Positions 27,202 through 36,438 of a stretch of 64,000 bases of DNA are shown here, in pieces. The stretch is taken from assembly GCF_039539485.1 (NCBI RefSeq), contig NZ_BAABDF010000007.1, forward strand, positions 1,452,163-1,516,162, written 5' to 3'. Source of the DNA: Celeribacter arenosi (GTDB lineage: Bacteria; Pseudomonadota; Alphaproteobacteria; Rhodobacterales; Rhodobacteraceae). Within the stretch, counting starts at the first letter, position 1; every line of letters starts with the position of its first letter. The notes under the pieces were generated by a model. The model ran no database searches. It saw only the letters and a list, made by a program, of their open reading frames with translations, and was not told the DNA's origin. A program made the position numbers and the translations under genes.

Positions 27202-28962
27202 TTATTCCGCTGCATCGACCGCGTCCAAAGCGATCGGAAGGGTCATCTCGAATGCCGCGCCTCCAGCGGGGCGATTGCGGGCGGTCAGGCGGCCCCCGAG
27301 CTCCGTGACAATCCCCGAAGAAATCGCGAGCCCCAGCCCGACCCCGTCACCCGGCGCCTTGGTCGTGTAGAAAGGTTCGAACAGAGTGTCGAGGTCTTCG
27401 ATGCCCGATCCGTTGTCACGCACGGACACAGTCGCGTGTGGCCCGCCCGCAACCATGACGTCAATCACAGGATCCCCGACCCCTTTCACGGCGTCAAACG
27501 CGTTACGCAACAGGTTGACCAACACCTGCTCGAGGCGAACGCGATCCCCTTCAACCATGACAGGTTCGGGCGGCAATGTCCGCGTCAGAGCGACGGCGCG
27601 CTGTTTCATCTGCGGTTCCATCATCGACAATGCGGAATTCACGCAGTCGCGCAGATCAATCGGATCGAGCCGACCGGTACCTTTTCGGGCGTAGGATTTG
27701 AGCTGCTTGGTGATCGCGCTCATGCGTTCGATCAGATCGTCGATGCGCCCAAAGGACGCCAAGGCTTCCTCCGGTCTTTTGCGACGGATCAGCAATTTTG
27801 CCCCTGCCAGATAGGTCTTCATCGCGGCCAGAGGTTGATTGAGCTCATGACTAACGGCGGCAGACATTTCCCCCAGCACCGCCAGCTTTGACGACTGGGC
27901 AATGGTTTGCTCTGCCACTTCAAGGCTCTTTTCGGCCCGTTTACGTTCCGCGACCTCGCGTTGCAGAGCGGCGTTGAGTTGGCGCAACTGTTCGCTTTCG
28001 CGCTGAAACAGCCCCGCACGAGAGACCGCGCGACGGGAGGTCAGGTAAAAGATACCCGACAGCAGGATCGCAAACCCCATGATTTCGAGCGCCAGAAATC
28101 CGTTCACCCGCTCGCGCACGCTGGAGTAGGTAGTAAAGGATGTGATCCGCCAGCCGCGAAACGGCATCCGGCTTTCCAGACGCATCACCGCCTCACCCGC
28201 CAGATAGACCTCCGTCGACGTATCCGCCCAGTCCGTCGTCGCACGGATTGCCCGTTCGATTGCGGTTGGCGCATTGCGCAGGGAAAGGGCCTCTTCTTCC
28301 GTGCGCGATCGCCAACGTGGCTCGGTGGACAGAATGATGGTGCCCTCGGAGTTCACCACGATCACCGCATCCGAAATGCCTGACCACGCGACCTCGAATT
28401 TGGCCAAATCTACCTCGACCACGATCACACCGGCGAGGCTCGTCCCGATCTCGATGCGGCGCGAATAGGTAAACCGAAAGGCACCACTGTCCTGCGGCGT
28501 CGCTTTGAAAATGGTGTCGTTGGAACGCAGCGCATCAACGAAATACGGTGCCTGCCGATCATTGGCGCCGAGCAACTGGCGATTGGTGGCTGCCACAACA
28601 CGACCGGTTTCATCCAAAAGCTTGATCCCCGCCGCGCCGATTTCATCGACGTAGGAGATCAGGTGTTGCGATGTCTGGGAAAAGTCGTCGCCCGAAAGCG
28701 CACCCGCAAGAACCGGATCACGTGACAACAGCAATGGCACGATGGAGTTACGCTGCAACTCAGACAAAAGGTTGCCCGCATAGAGCGCTTGTCGCACCTC
28801 TGCGCGATTTCGCGTCAGGATCGTGTAGCGTTCGGTCAAAAAGACGTTGGTGAACCAAATCACCACGATGGCCACGCCAACAAACAACAACAACGCCAAC
28901 CGACCCGTCCAGGTCAGCGTGCGCGGTGCCTCCGGGTCGCCATGCGGTGTCGCTTCAGCCAT
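27202..28962 (-). CDS. dctB: DctB-like C4-dicarboxylate sensor histidine kinase
   Basis: A 586-residue membrane kinase. Two membrane helices (about 20-45 and 300-320) bracket a periplasmic double-Cache domain of about 250 residues. A coiled coil, a HisKA helix (EMSAAVSHELNQPLAAMKTYL) and an HATPase domain (NLLRNAFDAV; DNGSGI; GVGLGLAIS) follow. This is the DctB layout, which senses C4-dicarboxylates such as succinate. It forms a pair with the DctD-like regulator. No dct transporter gene lies in the window, so the ligand is inferred from family only. Confidence 0.85.
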   Translation of the reverse strand: MAEATPHGDPEAPRTLTWTGRLALLLFVGVAIVVIWFTNVFLTERYTILTRNRAEVRQALYAGNLLSELQRNSIVPLLLSRDPVLAGALSGDDFSQTSQHLISYVDEIGAAGIKLLDETGRVVAATNRQLLGANDRQAPYFVDALRSNDTIFKATPQDSGAFRFTYSRRIEIGTSLAGVIVVEVDLAKFEVAWSGISDAVIVVNSEGTIILSTEPRWRSRTEEEALSLRNAPTAIERAIRATTDWADTSTEVYLAGEAVMRLESRMPFRGWRITSFTTYSSVRERVNGFLALEIMGFAILLSGIFYLTSRRAVSRAGLFQRESEQLRQLNAALQREVAERKRAEKSLEVAEQTIAQSSKLAVLGEMSAAVSHELNQPLAAMKTYLAGAKLLIRRKRPEEALASFGRIDDLIERMSAITKQLKSYARKGTGRLDPIDLRDCVNSALSMMEPQMKQRAVALTRTLPPEPVMVEGDRVRLEQVLVNLLRNAFDAVKGVGDPVIDVMVAGGPHATVSVRDNGSGIEDLDTLFEPFYTTKAPGDGVGLGLAISSGIVTELGGRLTARNRPAGGAAFEMTLPIALDAVDAAE

Positions 28963-29061
28963 GGGGTGAAGTTACGCCCGCCATGCGCCCAAGAGCAAGG
29001 GGCGCTGCCAAAGCGTCCCCCCCTATCCCATCCTTTTTAAGCGGCTTTTCGCCTGTGCGCC

Positions 29062-29730
29062 TCACGCAGAGACGAGCGCATCAACCAGGCCGGAGAAGAA
29101 GTGACGGCCATCTTCGTTGCCATGCGCGGCCTCAAAAGCCCGCTCGGGGTGGGGCATCATGCCGAGCACGCGACGATTCTCGCTCAGGATTCCGGCGATA
29201 TTGCGCGCCGAGCCGTTGGGGTTGTCGAGATAGCGGAACGCCACAAGGCCCTCCCCCTCCAACCGGTCGAGCGTGTCGACGTCGGCGGTGTAGTTGCCAT
29301 CGTGGTGCGCGATCGGAATGGCGATATGTTGGCCCTGCGAATAGCCACGCGTATAGGGGCTATCGGTGGTCTCGACGGCCAAAGGCGTGGTGCGGCAGAT
29401 GTATTTCAGCCCTGCGTTTCGCAACAAGGCACCGGGCAGGATGTGGCTTTCGGTCAGAACCTGAAACCCGTTGCAGATGCCAAAGGCATAGCCGCCGCGT
29501 GCCACATGCGCCTTCAGCGCGCCAGAGATCGGAGAGGTGGCCGCAATCGCGCCACAACGCAGGTAATCCCCGTAGGAAAACCCGCCCGGCACGCCAACCA
29601 CGTCGATGCCGTCAGGCAACGCAGTCTCTTTGTGCCAGACCATTGTGACATCGACGCCGGATGTGCGCAGGGCCACGGCCATATCGCGATCGCAGTTGGA
29701 TCCGGGAAACTGGAGAACGGCAGCTTTCAT
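29062..29730 (-). CDS. purQ: Phosphoribosylformylglycinamidine synthase subunit PurQ
   Basis: A 222-residue glutaminase subunit that supplies ammonia for FGAM formation in purine synthesis. It opens KAAVLQFPGSNCDRDMA, has the nucleophile elbow FGICNGFQ, and ends with the amidotransferase His in MMPHPERAFE. The ATG at 29730 is used; a TTG directly before it is not needed. It follows purS after 10 bp, in the order purC-purS-purQ. Confidence 0.95.
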   Translation of the reverse strand: MKAAVLQFPGSNCDRDMAVALRTSGVDVTMVWHKETALPDGIDVVGVPGGFSYGDYLRCGAIAATSPISGALKAHVARGGYAFGICNGFQVLTESHILPGALLRNAGLKYICRTTPLAVETTDSPYTRGYSQGQHIAIPIAHHDGNYTADVDTLDRLEGEGLVAFRYLDNPNGSARNIAGILSENRRVLGMMPHPERAFEAAHGNEDGRHFFSGLVDALVSA

Positions 29731-29740
29731 CAATCCGCCC

Positions 29741-29971
29741 TCACGCCATCTCTATGGTGTAGCTTTCGATCACCGCATTGGCGAGGAGCTTGTCACACAT
29801 CTCCTTCACCGTGGCCTGTGACGTGCCCTGAACCAAGTCGAGCTCGATCACCTTGCCTTGCCGTACGCCTTCGACGCCGTCAAACCCGAGCGCACCCAGA
29901 GCATGACGCACCGCCTCGCCTTGGGGATCCAGAACACCGTTTTTCAACATGACAGTGACGCGGGCTTTCAT
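29741..29971 (-). CDS. purS: Phosphoribosylformylglycinamidine synthase subunit PurS
   Basis: A 76-residue structural subunit that docks PurQ on PurL. The full family length is present, with KARVTVMLKNGVLDPQGEAV, GVRQGKVIELD and a C-terminal CDKLLANAVIESYTIE. It lies between purC and purQ; spacing of 31 and 10 bp indicates one transcript. Confidence 0.95.
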   Translation of the reverse strand: MKARVTVMLKNGVLDPQGEAVRHALGALGFDGVEGVRQGKVIELDLVQGTSQATVKEMCDKLLANAVIESYTIEMA

Positions 29972-30002
29972 TCGGCAAGTCTCCTCAGAGCGGTAGGATC
30001 GA

Positions 30003-30764
30003 TTAATTGATCAGGGTCGGTTTCATCTGCGCCGGACCGTTGGTCGGCAAAACGCCAAGACGGCGCGCAACCTCGGTATAGGCATCGGTCAGGCTGCCCA
30101 AATCACGGCGGAAGACATCTTTGTCGAGCTTTTGCCCCGACTCGATATCCCACAAACGGCAGCTATCCGGGCTGATTTCGTCGGCCACGATAAGACGCAT
30201 GAAATCACCGTCCCAAACCCGTCCGATTTCAATTTTGAAATCGACCAGTTTGATACCGACACCATACATCACACCAGACATGTAGTCGTTCACGCGCAGT
30301 GCCAGAGCCACAATATCGTCCATGTCCTGCTGTGAGGCCCATCCAAACGCGATGATGTACTCTTCAGGCACCAAGGGATCGCCCAGCGCGTCATCTTTGT
30401 AGGAAAATTCGATAATCGGGCGCGGCAGGCGTGTGCCCTCCTCGATCCCGAGGCGTTTGGACATCGAACCGGCAGCGAAATTGCGCACAATCACTTCGAG
30501 CGGAACAATCTCGCACTGGCGGATCAACTGCTCACGCATATTGAGGCGCTTAATGAAGTGGTTCGGGATGCCGAGATTGGTCAGGCCGGTCATGAAAAAT
30601 TCTGACAGGCGGTTGTTCAGCACGCCTTTACCCTCGATCGTCGCCTTCTTTTCGGCGTTGAACGCGGTTGCGTCGTCCTTGAAATACTGAACGAGAGTGC
30701 CCGGTTCGGGACCCTCATAAAGCGTTTTTGCCTTGCCTTCGTAGATTTTCTTGCGGCGCGCCAT
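30003..30764 (-). CDS. purC: SAICAR synthase PurC
   Basis: A 253-residue ATP-grasp-like enzyme that joins CAIR and aspartate in purine synthesis. It has the N-terminal RRKKIYEGKAKTLYEG, the substrate motif VRNFAAGSMSKRLGI and the LVDFKIEIGR ... DEISPDSCRLWD active-site segments. The start at 30764 follows GGAGG; the longer frame upstream has no support. First gene of purC-purS-purQ. Confidence 0.95.
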   Translation of the reverse strand: MARRKKIYEGKAKTLYEGPEPGTLVQYFKDDATAFNAEKKATIEGKGVLNNRLSEFFMTGLTNLGIPNHFIKRLNMREQLIRQCEIVPLEVIVRNFAAGSMSKRLGIEEGTRLPRPIIEFSYKDDALGDPLVPEEYIIAFGWASQQDMDDIVALALRVNDYMSGVMYGVGIKLVDFKIEIGRVWDGDFMRLIVADEISPDSCRLWDIESGQKLDKDVFRRDLGSLTDAYTEVARRLGVLPTNGPAQMKPTLIN

Positions 30765-30973
30765 GTGGCCTCCAATGCATGGGGCGGGAATCAAAGCATC
30801 GCCCCTGTATCGCCGCTCTTTAGGACAAGGCAGCGGCGCAAGCAAGGAATCCGACGGCCTTCGCGGCGCTGTGACACGCAATGTTCATGCGCTAACGGCC
30901 TTTAGGGGACTTGCAGCCATTACGCGGGGCGGGCATATGGAACAGGAACGAGTTTTTTGGAGGAGACCCCGCC

Positions 30974-31285
30974 ATGTCCACATTCGACGATCGCGAAGCC
31001 GCATTCGAAGCCAAATTCGCCCATGATTCCGTCATGCAGTTCAAAGCTGACGCGCGTGCAAACAAACGTCTTGGCCTCTGGGCCGCCGAGAAACTCGGTC
31101 TTAGCGGTGAGGAAGCGACTGCCTATGCTGCGACTGTCGTGGCCTCGGACCTCAAGGAGCCGGGCGATGATGACGTTATCGACAAAGTCGCCGCCGACCT
31201 CGAAGGCATTGCGACCCGTGAAGCGATTGCGACCATGCGTGTCGGTTTCGTGCGCGAAGTCAAAGCCGAGATCGCTGCGGACTGA
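30974..31285 (+). CDS. F1-ATPase inhibitor zeta subunit (DUF1476)
   Basis: A 103-residue all-helical protein, the typical size and sequence of the alphaproteobacterial zeta subunit (TTFDDRE-like start STFDDREAAFEAKFAHD; KRLGLWAAEKLGL; AYAATVVASDLKEPGDDDV). It blocks reverse ATP hydrolysis by F1. The ATG follows GGAGGAG. It is a single gene, divergent from purC, and ends at a clear terminator. Confidence 0.9.
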   Translation: MSTFDDREAAFEAKFAHDSVMQFKADARANKRLGLWAAEKLGLSGEEATAYAATVVASDLKEPGDDDVIDKVAADLEGIATREAIATMRVGFVREVKAEIAAD

Positions 31286-31317
31286 ATCACCGTACCGACA
31301 TTGAAATCTGTGAAAAG

Positions 31318-31343
31318 GCCGGCGCACCTGCGTCGGCTTTTTT
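31318..31343 (+). terminator. Rho-independent terminator after the zeta-subunit gene
   Basis: Stem GCCGGCGC / GCGTCGGC with a short loop, followed by six T, about 30 bp after the stop codon. Confidence 0.85.
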
Positions 31344-31462
31344 CGTTCCGGGCGAACAGCTTGGCACCCAAAGTTTACGCAGTTAAGCGAATCTTGGCGA
31401 ATACTTCTTTAGCATGAGGTCCGGTTTTGCCGCCTTACCTGTTGCTTTGAAAGTCTGCGCCA

Positions 31463-33460
31463 ATGTTTCCATTACCAGTCGACACAACGACGGCTACCGC
31501 GGTAGCTCACCCCGAACCAACAGGCGCGGTATTCGACAAACGGGCTTTCTTTCTACGCCAATCCGCCTCTCTCCTCTTCGTGGCATCCATCGTCTACCTG
31601 ATGTGGGACCGTATCGGGTCTCTGAATATGGCGGCAATCTCTTCAGAAATGGCGCAAACCCCATGGAGCCGCTGGTTCATGGCCGCGATCGCCTCTGCGG
31701 GTAGTTTTTGGGCCGTCGGGCAATATGATCGTGTGGTCCATGCACAACTGGGAACCGGAATCGCGCCACGATATGCCGCCCGCACCGGCATGATTGCCAT
31801 CGCCCTGTCGCAGACTTTGGGATTTGGCGCGGTCTTCGGGACCATCGTGCGGTGGCGGATGCTGCCGAGCCTGTCGTTCAAACAGTCGGTCCGCCTAACG
31901 GCCACCGTCACCCTGTCTTTTCTGGCGGGCTGGGCAGTCATCGCGTCCCTCGTGGTTCTGGTCTCCGGTCTGGACATCCCTTGGCTGCGCACTCTGGCCT
32001 TTTGCACACTTGGCTTGGCCTCCCTGGCGATCTGGCTTTGTGTATTCCCGCCGAAATCCATGTTGCGACGCACTTGGCCTAGTCTGAAAACGATCGCAAC
32101 CATCCTATTTTACACGGGCCTTGATACCGTTCTGGCAGGGATCGCCTTCTTTGTGCTCCTGCCCGCATCAGTTAGCGCGGGTCTGTTTGAGACAATCACC
32201 GGCTATATCCTCGCCCTCGGCGCAGGCATCCTCGGGACAACGCCTGCCGGTTTGGGGCCATTTGAGGCAACCCTCGTGCATGTTCTGCCTAAGGGACCTC
32301 TGGAACCGCTGATCGCAACCGTTCTCGCGTTCCGGTTGGTGTATTACCTCCTGCCCGCGATCATCGCGGCGGGGTTTGCGATCCGCGGGCCACGCTCAAT
32401 TGATGACGCTGTGGTGGCATGTATTTCAGAGCCGCCCCTAACACCTATCCTCGCCCCCCTTGTGGAATGGCAACTCAAAGATGCCCCGCGCGCCGAGGCA
32501 TTCCTCCTGCGGACAGGTCACTTTTCGATACTATCGGCCCCTAATGGGCGTCCTCTGGGCCTTGTGGCGCGCACGGGACAGGCTCTCGTCATGTTGTCCG
32601 ACCCCCTGCAAAGCAACGCCGATCATGGACGTGTCCTTCAAACCCTGACGCAGGTTGCGCGAACCACCCATAGGATACCCGCGATCTACAAATGCGGCGC
32701 CCGATTTGCCAAGTGCGCGCGCACAGCTGGTTGGCACGTGAAACGCACCGCCGACGAAGCATGGATTGCCCCAAACGAGTTTTGTCTCGACACCCCCAAG
32801 CGGCGACAATTGCGCCGCGTGCTCCGCAAGGCGCAGGAGGCAGGCGTCGAAATCCGTCACGGCCAGTCCCATCTGCCACTGCGTGACATGGACCGCGTTG
32901 CCGCGAATTGGGCGCAAGCTCACGGTGGGGAACGCGGGTTTTCAATGGGCACATATTCTCGCGACTACGTGCAATGCCAACGGATCCTGCTCGCCTACTG
33001 TGGTGGGCAGCTTGTCGGCTTTGCGACATTTCACGAAACCCACAATGAAATGACGCTCGACCTCATGCGCCATACCTCGGATGTGCCGTGCGGTACGATG
33101 CAGGCTCTTATCGTGGCCGCGATTGACGCGGCGCGTGAACAAGGCTGTGCACGCTTTTCACTGGCAGCGGTCCCATGGGGCGGAACAGGGGACACCACGA
33201 TCCCCGAACGCCTACGTCGCCATGCCCTCACCCAGAACAGCACAGAGGGCCTTCGCCGGTTCAAATCCGCCTTCGCCCCAAATTGGGAGCCTCTCTACAT
33301 CGCGGCCCCTACCCGTCTGGGCCTGGTACTATCCAGTATCGACATCTGGCGCAGGATCACGCAGGCCACTCGGCCATCAACGAAATCGCGCCGAACCGGC
33401 TGGCTCATATTCTTTATGACTGCATTCGATTTGAAAATCCCGCGCAAGCGTGGCACATGA
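31463..33460 (+). CDS. mprF: MprF-like aminoacyl-phosphatidylglycerol synthase/flippase, short form
   Basis: A 665-residue protein. The N-terminal half (about 30-340) has six or more membrane helices, including the flippase-like GILGTTPAGLGPFEATLV segment. The C-terminal half (about 350-640) is a DUF2156 transferase domain (ERGFSMGTYSRDYV; MTLDLMRHTSDVPCGTMQALIVAAI; FSLAAVPWGG; LRRFKSAFAPNWEPLY). MprF moves lysine or alanine from tRNA to phosphatidylglycerol and flips the product, altering envelope charge. It is shorter than the usual protein of about 840 residues, with fewer helices. The amino acid used is not predictable. Confidence 0.88.
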   Translation: MFPLPVDTTTATAVAHPEPTGAVFDKRAFFLRQSASLLFVASIVYLMWDRIGSLNMAAISSEMAQTPWSRWFMAAIASAGSFWAVGQYDRVVHAQLGTGIAPRYAARTGMIAIALSQTLGFGAVFGTIVRWRMLPSLSFKQSVRLTATVTLSFLAGWAVIASLVVLVSGLDIPWLRTLAFCTLGLASLAIWLCVFPPKSMLRRTWPSLKTIATILFYTGLDTVLAGIAFFVLLPASVSAGLFETITGYILALGAGILGTTPAGLGPFEATLVHVLPKGPLEPLIATVLAFRLVYYLLPAIIAAGFAIRGPRSIDDAVVACISEPPLTPILAPLVEWQLKDAPRAEAFLLRTGHFSILSAPNGRPLGLVARTGQALVMLSDPLQSNADHGRVLQTLTQVARTTHRIPAIYKCGARFAKCARTAGWHVKRTADEAWIAPNEFCLDTPKRRQLRRVLRKAQEAGVEIRHGQSHLPLRDMDRVAANWAQAHGGERGFSMGTYSRDYVQCQRILLAYCGGQLVGFATFHETHNEMTLDLMRHTSDVPCGTMQALIVAAIDAAREQGCARFSLAAVPWGGTGDTTIPERLRRHALTQNSTEGLRRFKSAFAPNWEPLYIAAPTRLGLVLSSIDIWRRITQATRPSTKSRRTGWLIFFMTAFDLKIPRKRGT

Positions 33461-33538
33461 GCGGCTGAATGCGTTGGGCTCCCTCGAACCCGCGCCCATG
33501 TTCCTGCCCGCCCGTGCGGCCTTCACCCGGATAGATCA

Positions 33539-34555
33539 ATGACCAATGCCCTCTCAAAACTGCTCGAAACCCGTGACTGGCTGATGGCAGACGGCGCGAC
33601 CGGCACCACGTTGTTCAACATGGGCCTTGAGTCCGGCGATGCGCCTGAACTTTGGAACACCGACAAACCTGCCAACATCACACAGCTCTACAAAGGGGCC
33701 GTAGACGCGGGGTCGGACATTTTCCTGACCAACTCTTTTGGCGGCACCGCCGCACGCCTCAAATTGCACAATGCCCATACCCGCGTGGGCGAATTGAACC
33801 GTGCCGCGGCCGAGATCGGCCGCGAAGTTGCCGATCGCGAAGGCCGCATCGTCGTCGTGGCAGGTTCTATGGGGCCGACCGGTGAAATCATGGAACCCAT
33901 GGGGGCGCTATCCTATGCCGCCGCCGTTGAGATGTTCCACGAACAGGCCGACGGCCTGAAAGCAGGCGGGGCAGACGTGGCGTGGATTGAAACCATCTCC
34001 GCCCCTGAAGAATACCGTGCCGCCGCCGAAGGAGCCACGCTCGCAGGCCTGCCATGGGTCGGAACCATGTCGTTTGACACCGCCGGTCGCACCATGATGG
34101 GCGTCACCTCCGCACAAATGGTCGACATGGTCGAAAAACTGGAAAATCCCCCGCTGGCCTTTGGCGCGAACTGCGGCGTTGGGGCATCCGACCTGCTGCG
34201 CACCGTGTTGGGGTTCTCGGCGCACGGTACCGAGCGCCCCATCATCGCCAAAGGCAACGCGGGCATTCCGCGCTATGTGGAGGGACATATCCACTACGAC
34301 GGCACACCAGCTCTCATGGGCGATTACGCTGTCTTGGCACGCGACGCCGGTGCAACCATCATTGGTGGCTGTTGTGGCACCACGCCGGAACACCTGCGCG
34401 CAATGAAAGAAGCTCTCGAAACCCGCCCGCGTGGTGAGCGTCCCAGCCTCGAGAAGATCGTTGAAACGCTCGGCGCATTCTCATCGGCCTCGGATGGCAC
34501 CGACGATTCCGGTCCCAAACGCGACCGCACGAACCGACGCCGCCGCCGCGACTGA
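33539..34555 (+). CDS. Homocysteine S-methyltransferase, split methionine synthase / Bmt type
   Basis: A 338-residue TIM-barrel homocysteine methyltransferase. The zinc ligands are C212 (GANCGVG) and C278-C279 (GGCCGTTPEH). It matches the homocysteine domain of MetH and the betaine-homocysteine methyltransferases. The free-standing corrinoid protein nearby (35743-36438) argues that it receives its methyl group from cobalamin, as in the split MetH reported for Phaeobacter; annotation as a betaine-dependent enzyme is the alternative. A basic tail (RDRTNRRRRRD) follows the domain. Spacing shows no coupling to the MprF gene upstream. Confidence 0.85.
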   Translation: MTNALSKLLETRDWLMADGATGTTLFNMGLESGDAPELWNTDKPANITQLYKGAVDAGSDIFLTNSFGGTAARLKLHNAHTRVGELNRAAAEIGREVADREGRIVVVAGSMGPTGEIMEPMGALSYAAAVEMFHEQADGLKAGGADVAWIETISAPEEYRAAAEGATLAGLPWVGTMSFDTAGRTMMGVTSAQMVDMVEKLENPPLAFGANCGVGASDLLRTVLGFSAHGTERPIIAKGNAGIPRYVEGHIHYDGTPALMGDYAVLARDAGATIIGGCCGTTPEHLRAMKEALETRPRGERPSLEKIVETLGAFSSASDGTDDSGPKRDRTNRRRRRD

Positions 34556-34577
34556 TCCAGACCTCATGGCCGCATTC

Positions 34578-35663
34578 TCAGAACAGCGACAATTGATCGC
34601 CCGTTCGGGGCGGGACGCAAAAACGCGTCCTGTCGAGGGGCGGCAATTCACGGCTCAGCCCTGTTTTGCGCAGGGCAATCGCGAAACGCTGCGCCAGAAG
34701 GTCGGCCCACGGGCCCTCCCCGGTCATGCGCTTTCCCCACTCGGGGTCATAGTCCTGCCCACCATGCATTTCGCGAACCCGCGCCATCACGCGTTCTGCC
34801 CGATCAGGCACATGCGTGGACAGCCATTCGCGAAACAGCGGCGCCACCTCGCGCGGCAACCGCAGCGCGATATAGCTCGCAGCCCGCGCACCATGACCGC
34901 TTGCTGCGGCCATGATCGCCTCCATTTCGTGATCGGTCAGTGCGGGAATGACCGGCGCAAGCATGACGCGCACCGAAATTCCGGCCTCGGACAGCGTTTT
35001 AATGGTCTTGAGACGGCGCACCGGAACCGGTGCGCGCGGTTCCAACTGTCGCGACAGGCGCGCGCCGAGCGTCGTCAGAGAGATGCCAACCTGAACCAAT
35101 CCTTTGGCCGCCATTGGCACGAGAATATCAATATCGCGCTCGATCAAAGTGCCTTTGGTCGTAATCGTGACGGGGTGGTTGTGTTCACTGAGCACCTTCA
35201 ACACATCCCGCATGACCCGCGCGGATTGTTCGATCGGTTGATAGGGATCGGTGTTGGTCCCAATGGCGATGGGCGCCACGCTATAGGATTTTGCCGCCAG
35301 CTCCCGCTCCACCACCGCGCGCACGCCAACCTTTCGCGTCAAACGGGTTTCAAAATCGAGCCCCGCAGAGAGGCCCAGATAGGCATGCGTGGGGCGCGCA
35401 AAGCAGTAACTGCACCCGTGCTCGCAACCACGATACGGATTGATCGAGCGATCAAAGGGAATATCGGGACTGTCATTGCGCGAAATGACTTTGCGCGGCC
35501 GCTCGGTTGCGACCTCGGTGCGCAAAAGCGCCTCTGCATGGGGAATATCCCATCCATCGTCAAACGCGAGGCGCCCATGCGCCTCAAAGCGCCCCGCCGC
35601 ATTCGACGTGACGCCGCGCGCGCGGGCTTTTTGACCAAGGTGCAATGTCGAGTCGGCTGTCAT
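34578..35663 (-). CDS. PA0069-family radical SAM protein
   Basis: A 361-residue radical SAM enzyme with the cluster motif NPYRGCEHGCSYCFARPTHAY. The domain continues through VTITTKGTLIERD and the C-terminal YDPEWGKRMTGEGPWADLL. The family is related to spore-photoproduct-lyase-like proteins, but its reaction is unknown. The start at 35663 is chosen because the frame upstream runs into the divergent corrinoid gene's leader. It is inserted, on the opposite strand, between two methionine-synthase modules, an arrangement that recurs in roseobacters. Confidence 0.88.
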   Translation of the reverse strand: MTADSTLHLGQKARARGVTSNAAGRFEAHGRLAFDDGWDIPHAEALLRTEVATERPRKVISRNDSPDIPFDRSINPYRGCEHGCSYCFARPTHAYLGLSAGLDFETRLTRKVGVRAVVERELAAKSYSVAPIAIGTNTDPYQPIEQSARVMRDVLKVLSEHNHPVTITTKGTLIERDIDILVPMAAKGLVQVGISLTTLGARLSRQLEPRAPVPVRRLKTIKTLSEAGISVRVMLAPVIPALTDHEMEAIMAAASGHGARAASYIALRLPREVAPLFREWLSTHVPDRAERVMARVREMHGGQDYDPEWGKRMTGEGPWADLLAQRFAIALRKTGLSRELPPLDRTRFCVPPRTGDQLSLF

Positions 35664-35694
35664 GCCGCGAAGATAGAACAAAGTAAGAACATTT

Positions 35695-35724
35695 GCCAAC
35701 GGGGCAATTGCGCCCCATGTTGGC
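35695..35724. promoter_or_regulatory. Imperfect palindrome in the divergent promoter region
   Basis: GCCAAC-GGGGC-aattgc-GCCCC-at-GTTGGC forms an 11 bp stem with a two-base bulge, between the divergent radical SAM and corrinoid protein genes and about 20 bp before the corrinoid ATG. It could be a regulator site shared by both genes or a leader hairpin for the corrinoid gene. Confidence 0.45.
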
Positions 35725-35742
35725 TGGCAAAGGAATATGCCC

Positions 35743-36438
35743 ATGTCTGACGAAGAAAATGATCTGGTCCTCGCGGACCTCGATGACGGCGAATTGGTCG
35801 AACAGATGATGGACGACCTCTATGACGGCATGAAACCGGAAATCGAGGAAGCCGTGGGCATTCTGCTCGAGCGGAAATGGACCCCATACGACATCCTCAC
35901 CAAGGCGCTTGTCAGCGGCATGCAGATCGTGGGCGACGATTTTCGCGACGGCATTCTATTCGTACCCGAAGTGCTGCGCGCCGCGCAGGCCATGAAGGGC
36001 GGAATGTCGATCCTCAAACCGCTCCTGATCGAAACCGGCGCGCCCAAGATGGGCAAAATGGTGATCGGGACCGTCAAAGGCGACATCCATGACATCGGCA
36101 AAAACCTCGTCGCGATGATGATGGAGGGTGCGGGTTTCGAGATCATTGACCTCGGCATCAATACCGAAGCCAGCGAATACATCGAGACCGCAGAGCGCGA
36201 AGGCGCCGACATTATCGGGATGTCCGCCCTGCTCACGACCACCATGCCCTATATGAAAACCGTGATCGAGAACCTGAAGGATCAGGGCCTGCGCGACAAA
36301 TACATCGTGCTGTGTGGCGGTGCTCCCCTCAACGAAGAATTCGGCCGTGCGATCGGCGCAGACGCCTATTGTGACGATGCCGCGATTGCCGTGGAAACCG
36401 CGAAACGAATGATCCAAGAGCGGCTAAATCCGGCGTGA
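35743..36438 (+). CDS. Corrinoid (cobalamin)-binding methyl-carrier protein
   Basis: A 231-residue protein with an N-terminal four-helix cap (about 1-95) and a Rossmann B12 domain. The cobalt-coordinating motif D-x-H-x2-G is VKGDIHDIGKN (His116). IIDLGINTEASEYIETA and IIGMSALLTTTMPYMK follow. It would carry the methyl group to homocysteine in the split methionine synthase with the methyltransferase at 33539. ATG at 35743 has AAGGA at good spacing; an ATG six bases earlier is too close. The DUF1638 gene overlaps its stop. Confidence 0.9.
   Translation: MSDEENDLVLADLDDGELVEQMMDDLYDGMKPEIEEAVGILLERKWTPYDILTKALVSGMQIVGDDFRDGILFVPEVLRAAQAMKGGMSILKPLLIETGAPKMGKMVIGTVKGDIHDIGKNLVAMMMEGAGFEIIDLGINTEASEYIETAEREGADIIGMSALLTTTMPYMKTVIENLKDQGLRDKYIVLCGGAPLNEEFGRAIGADAYCDDAAIAVETAKRMIQERLNPA

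Noticed and set aside
33461..33538. A SAM or SAH riboswitch before the homocysteine methyltransferase
   Set aside because: The 78 bp gap shows no recognisable SAM-II, SAM-V or SAH core and is short for a leader.
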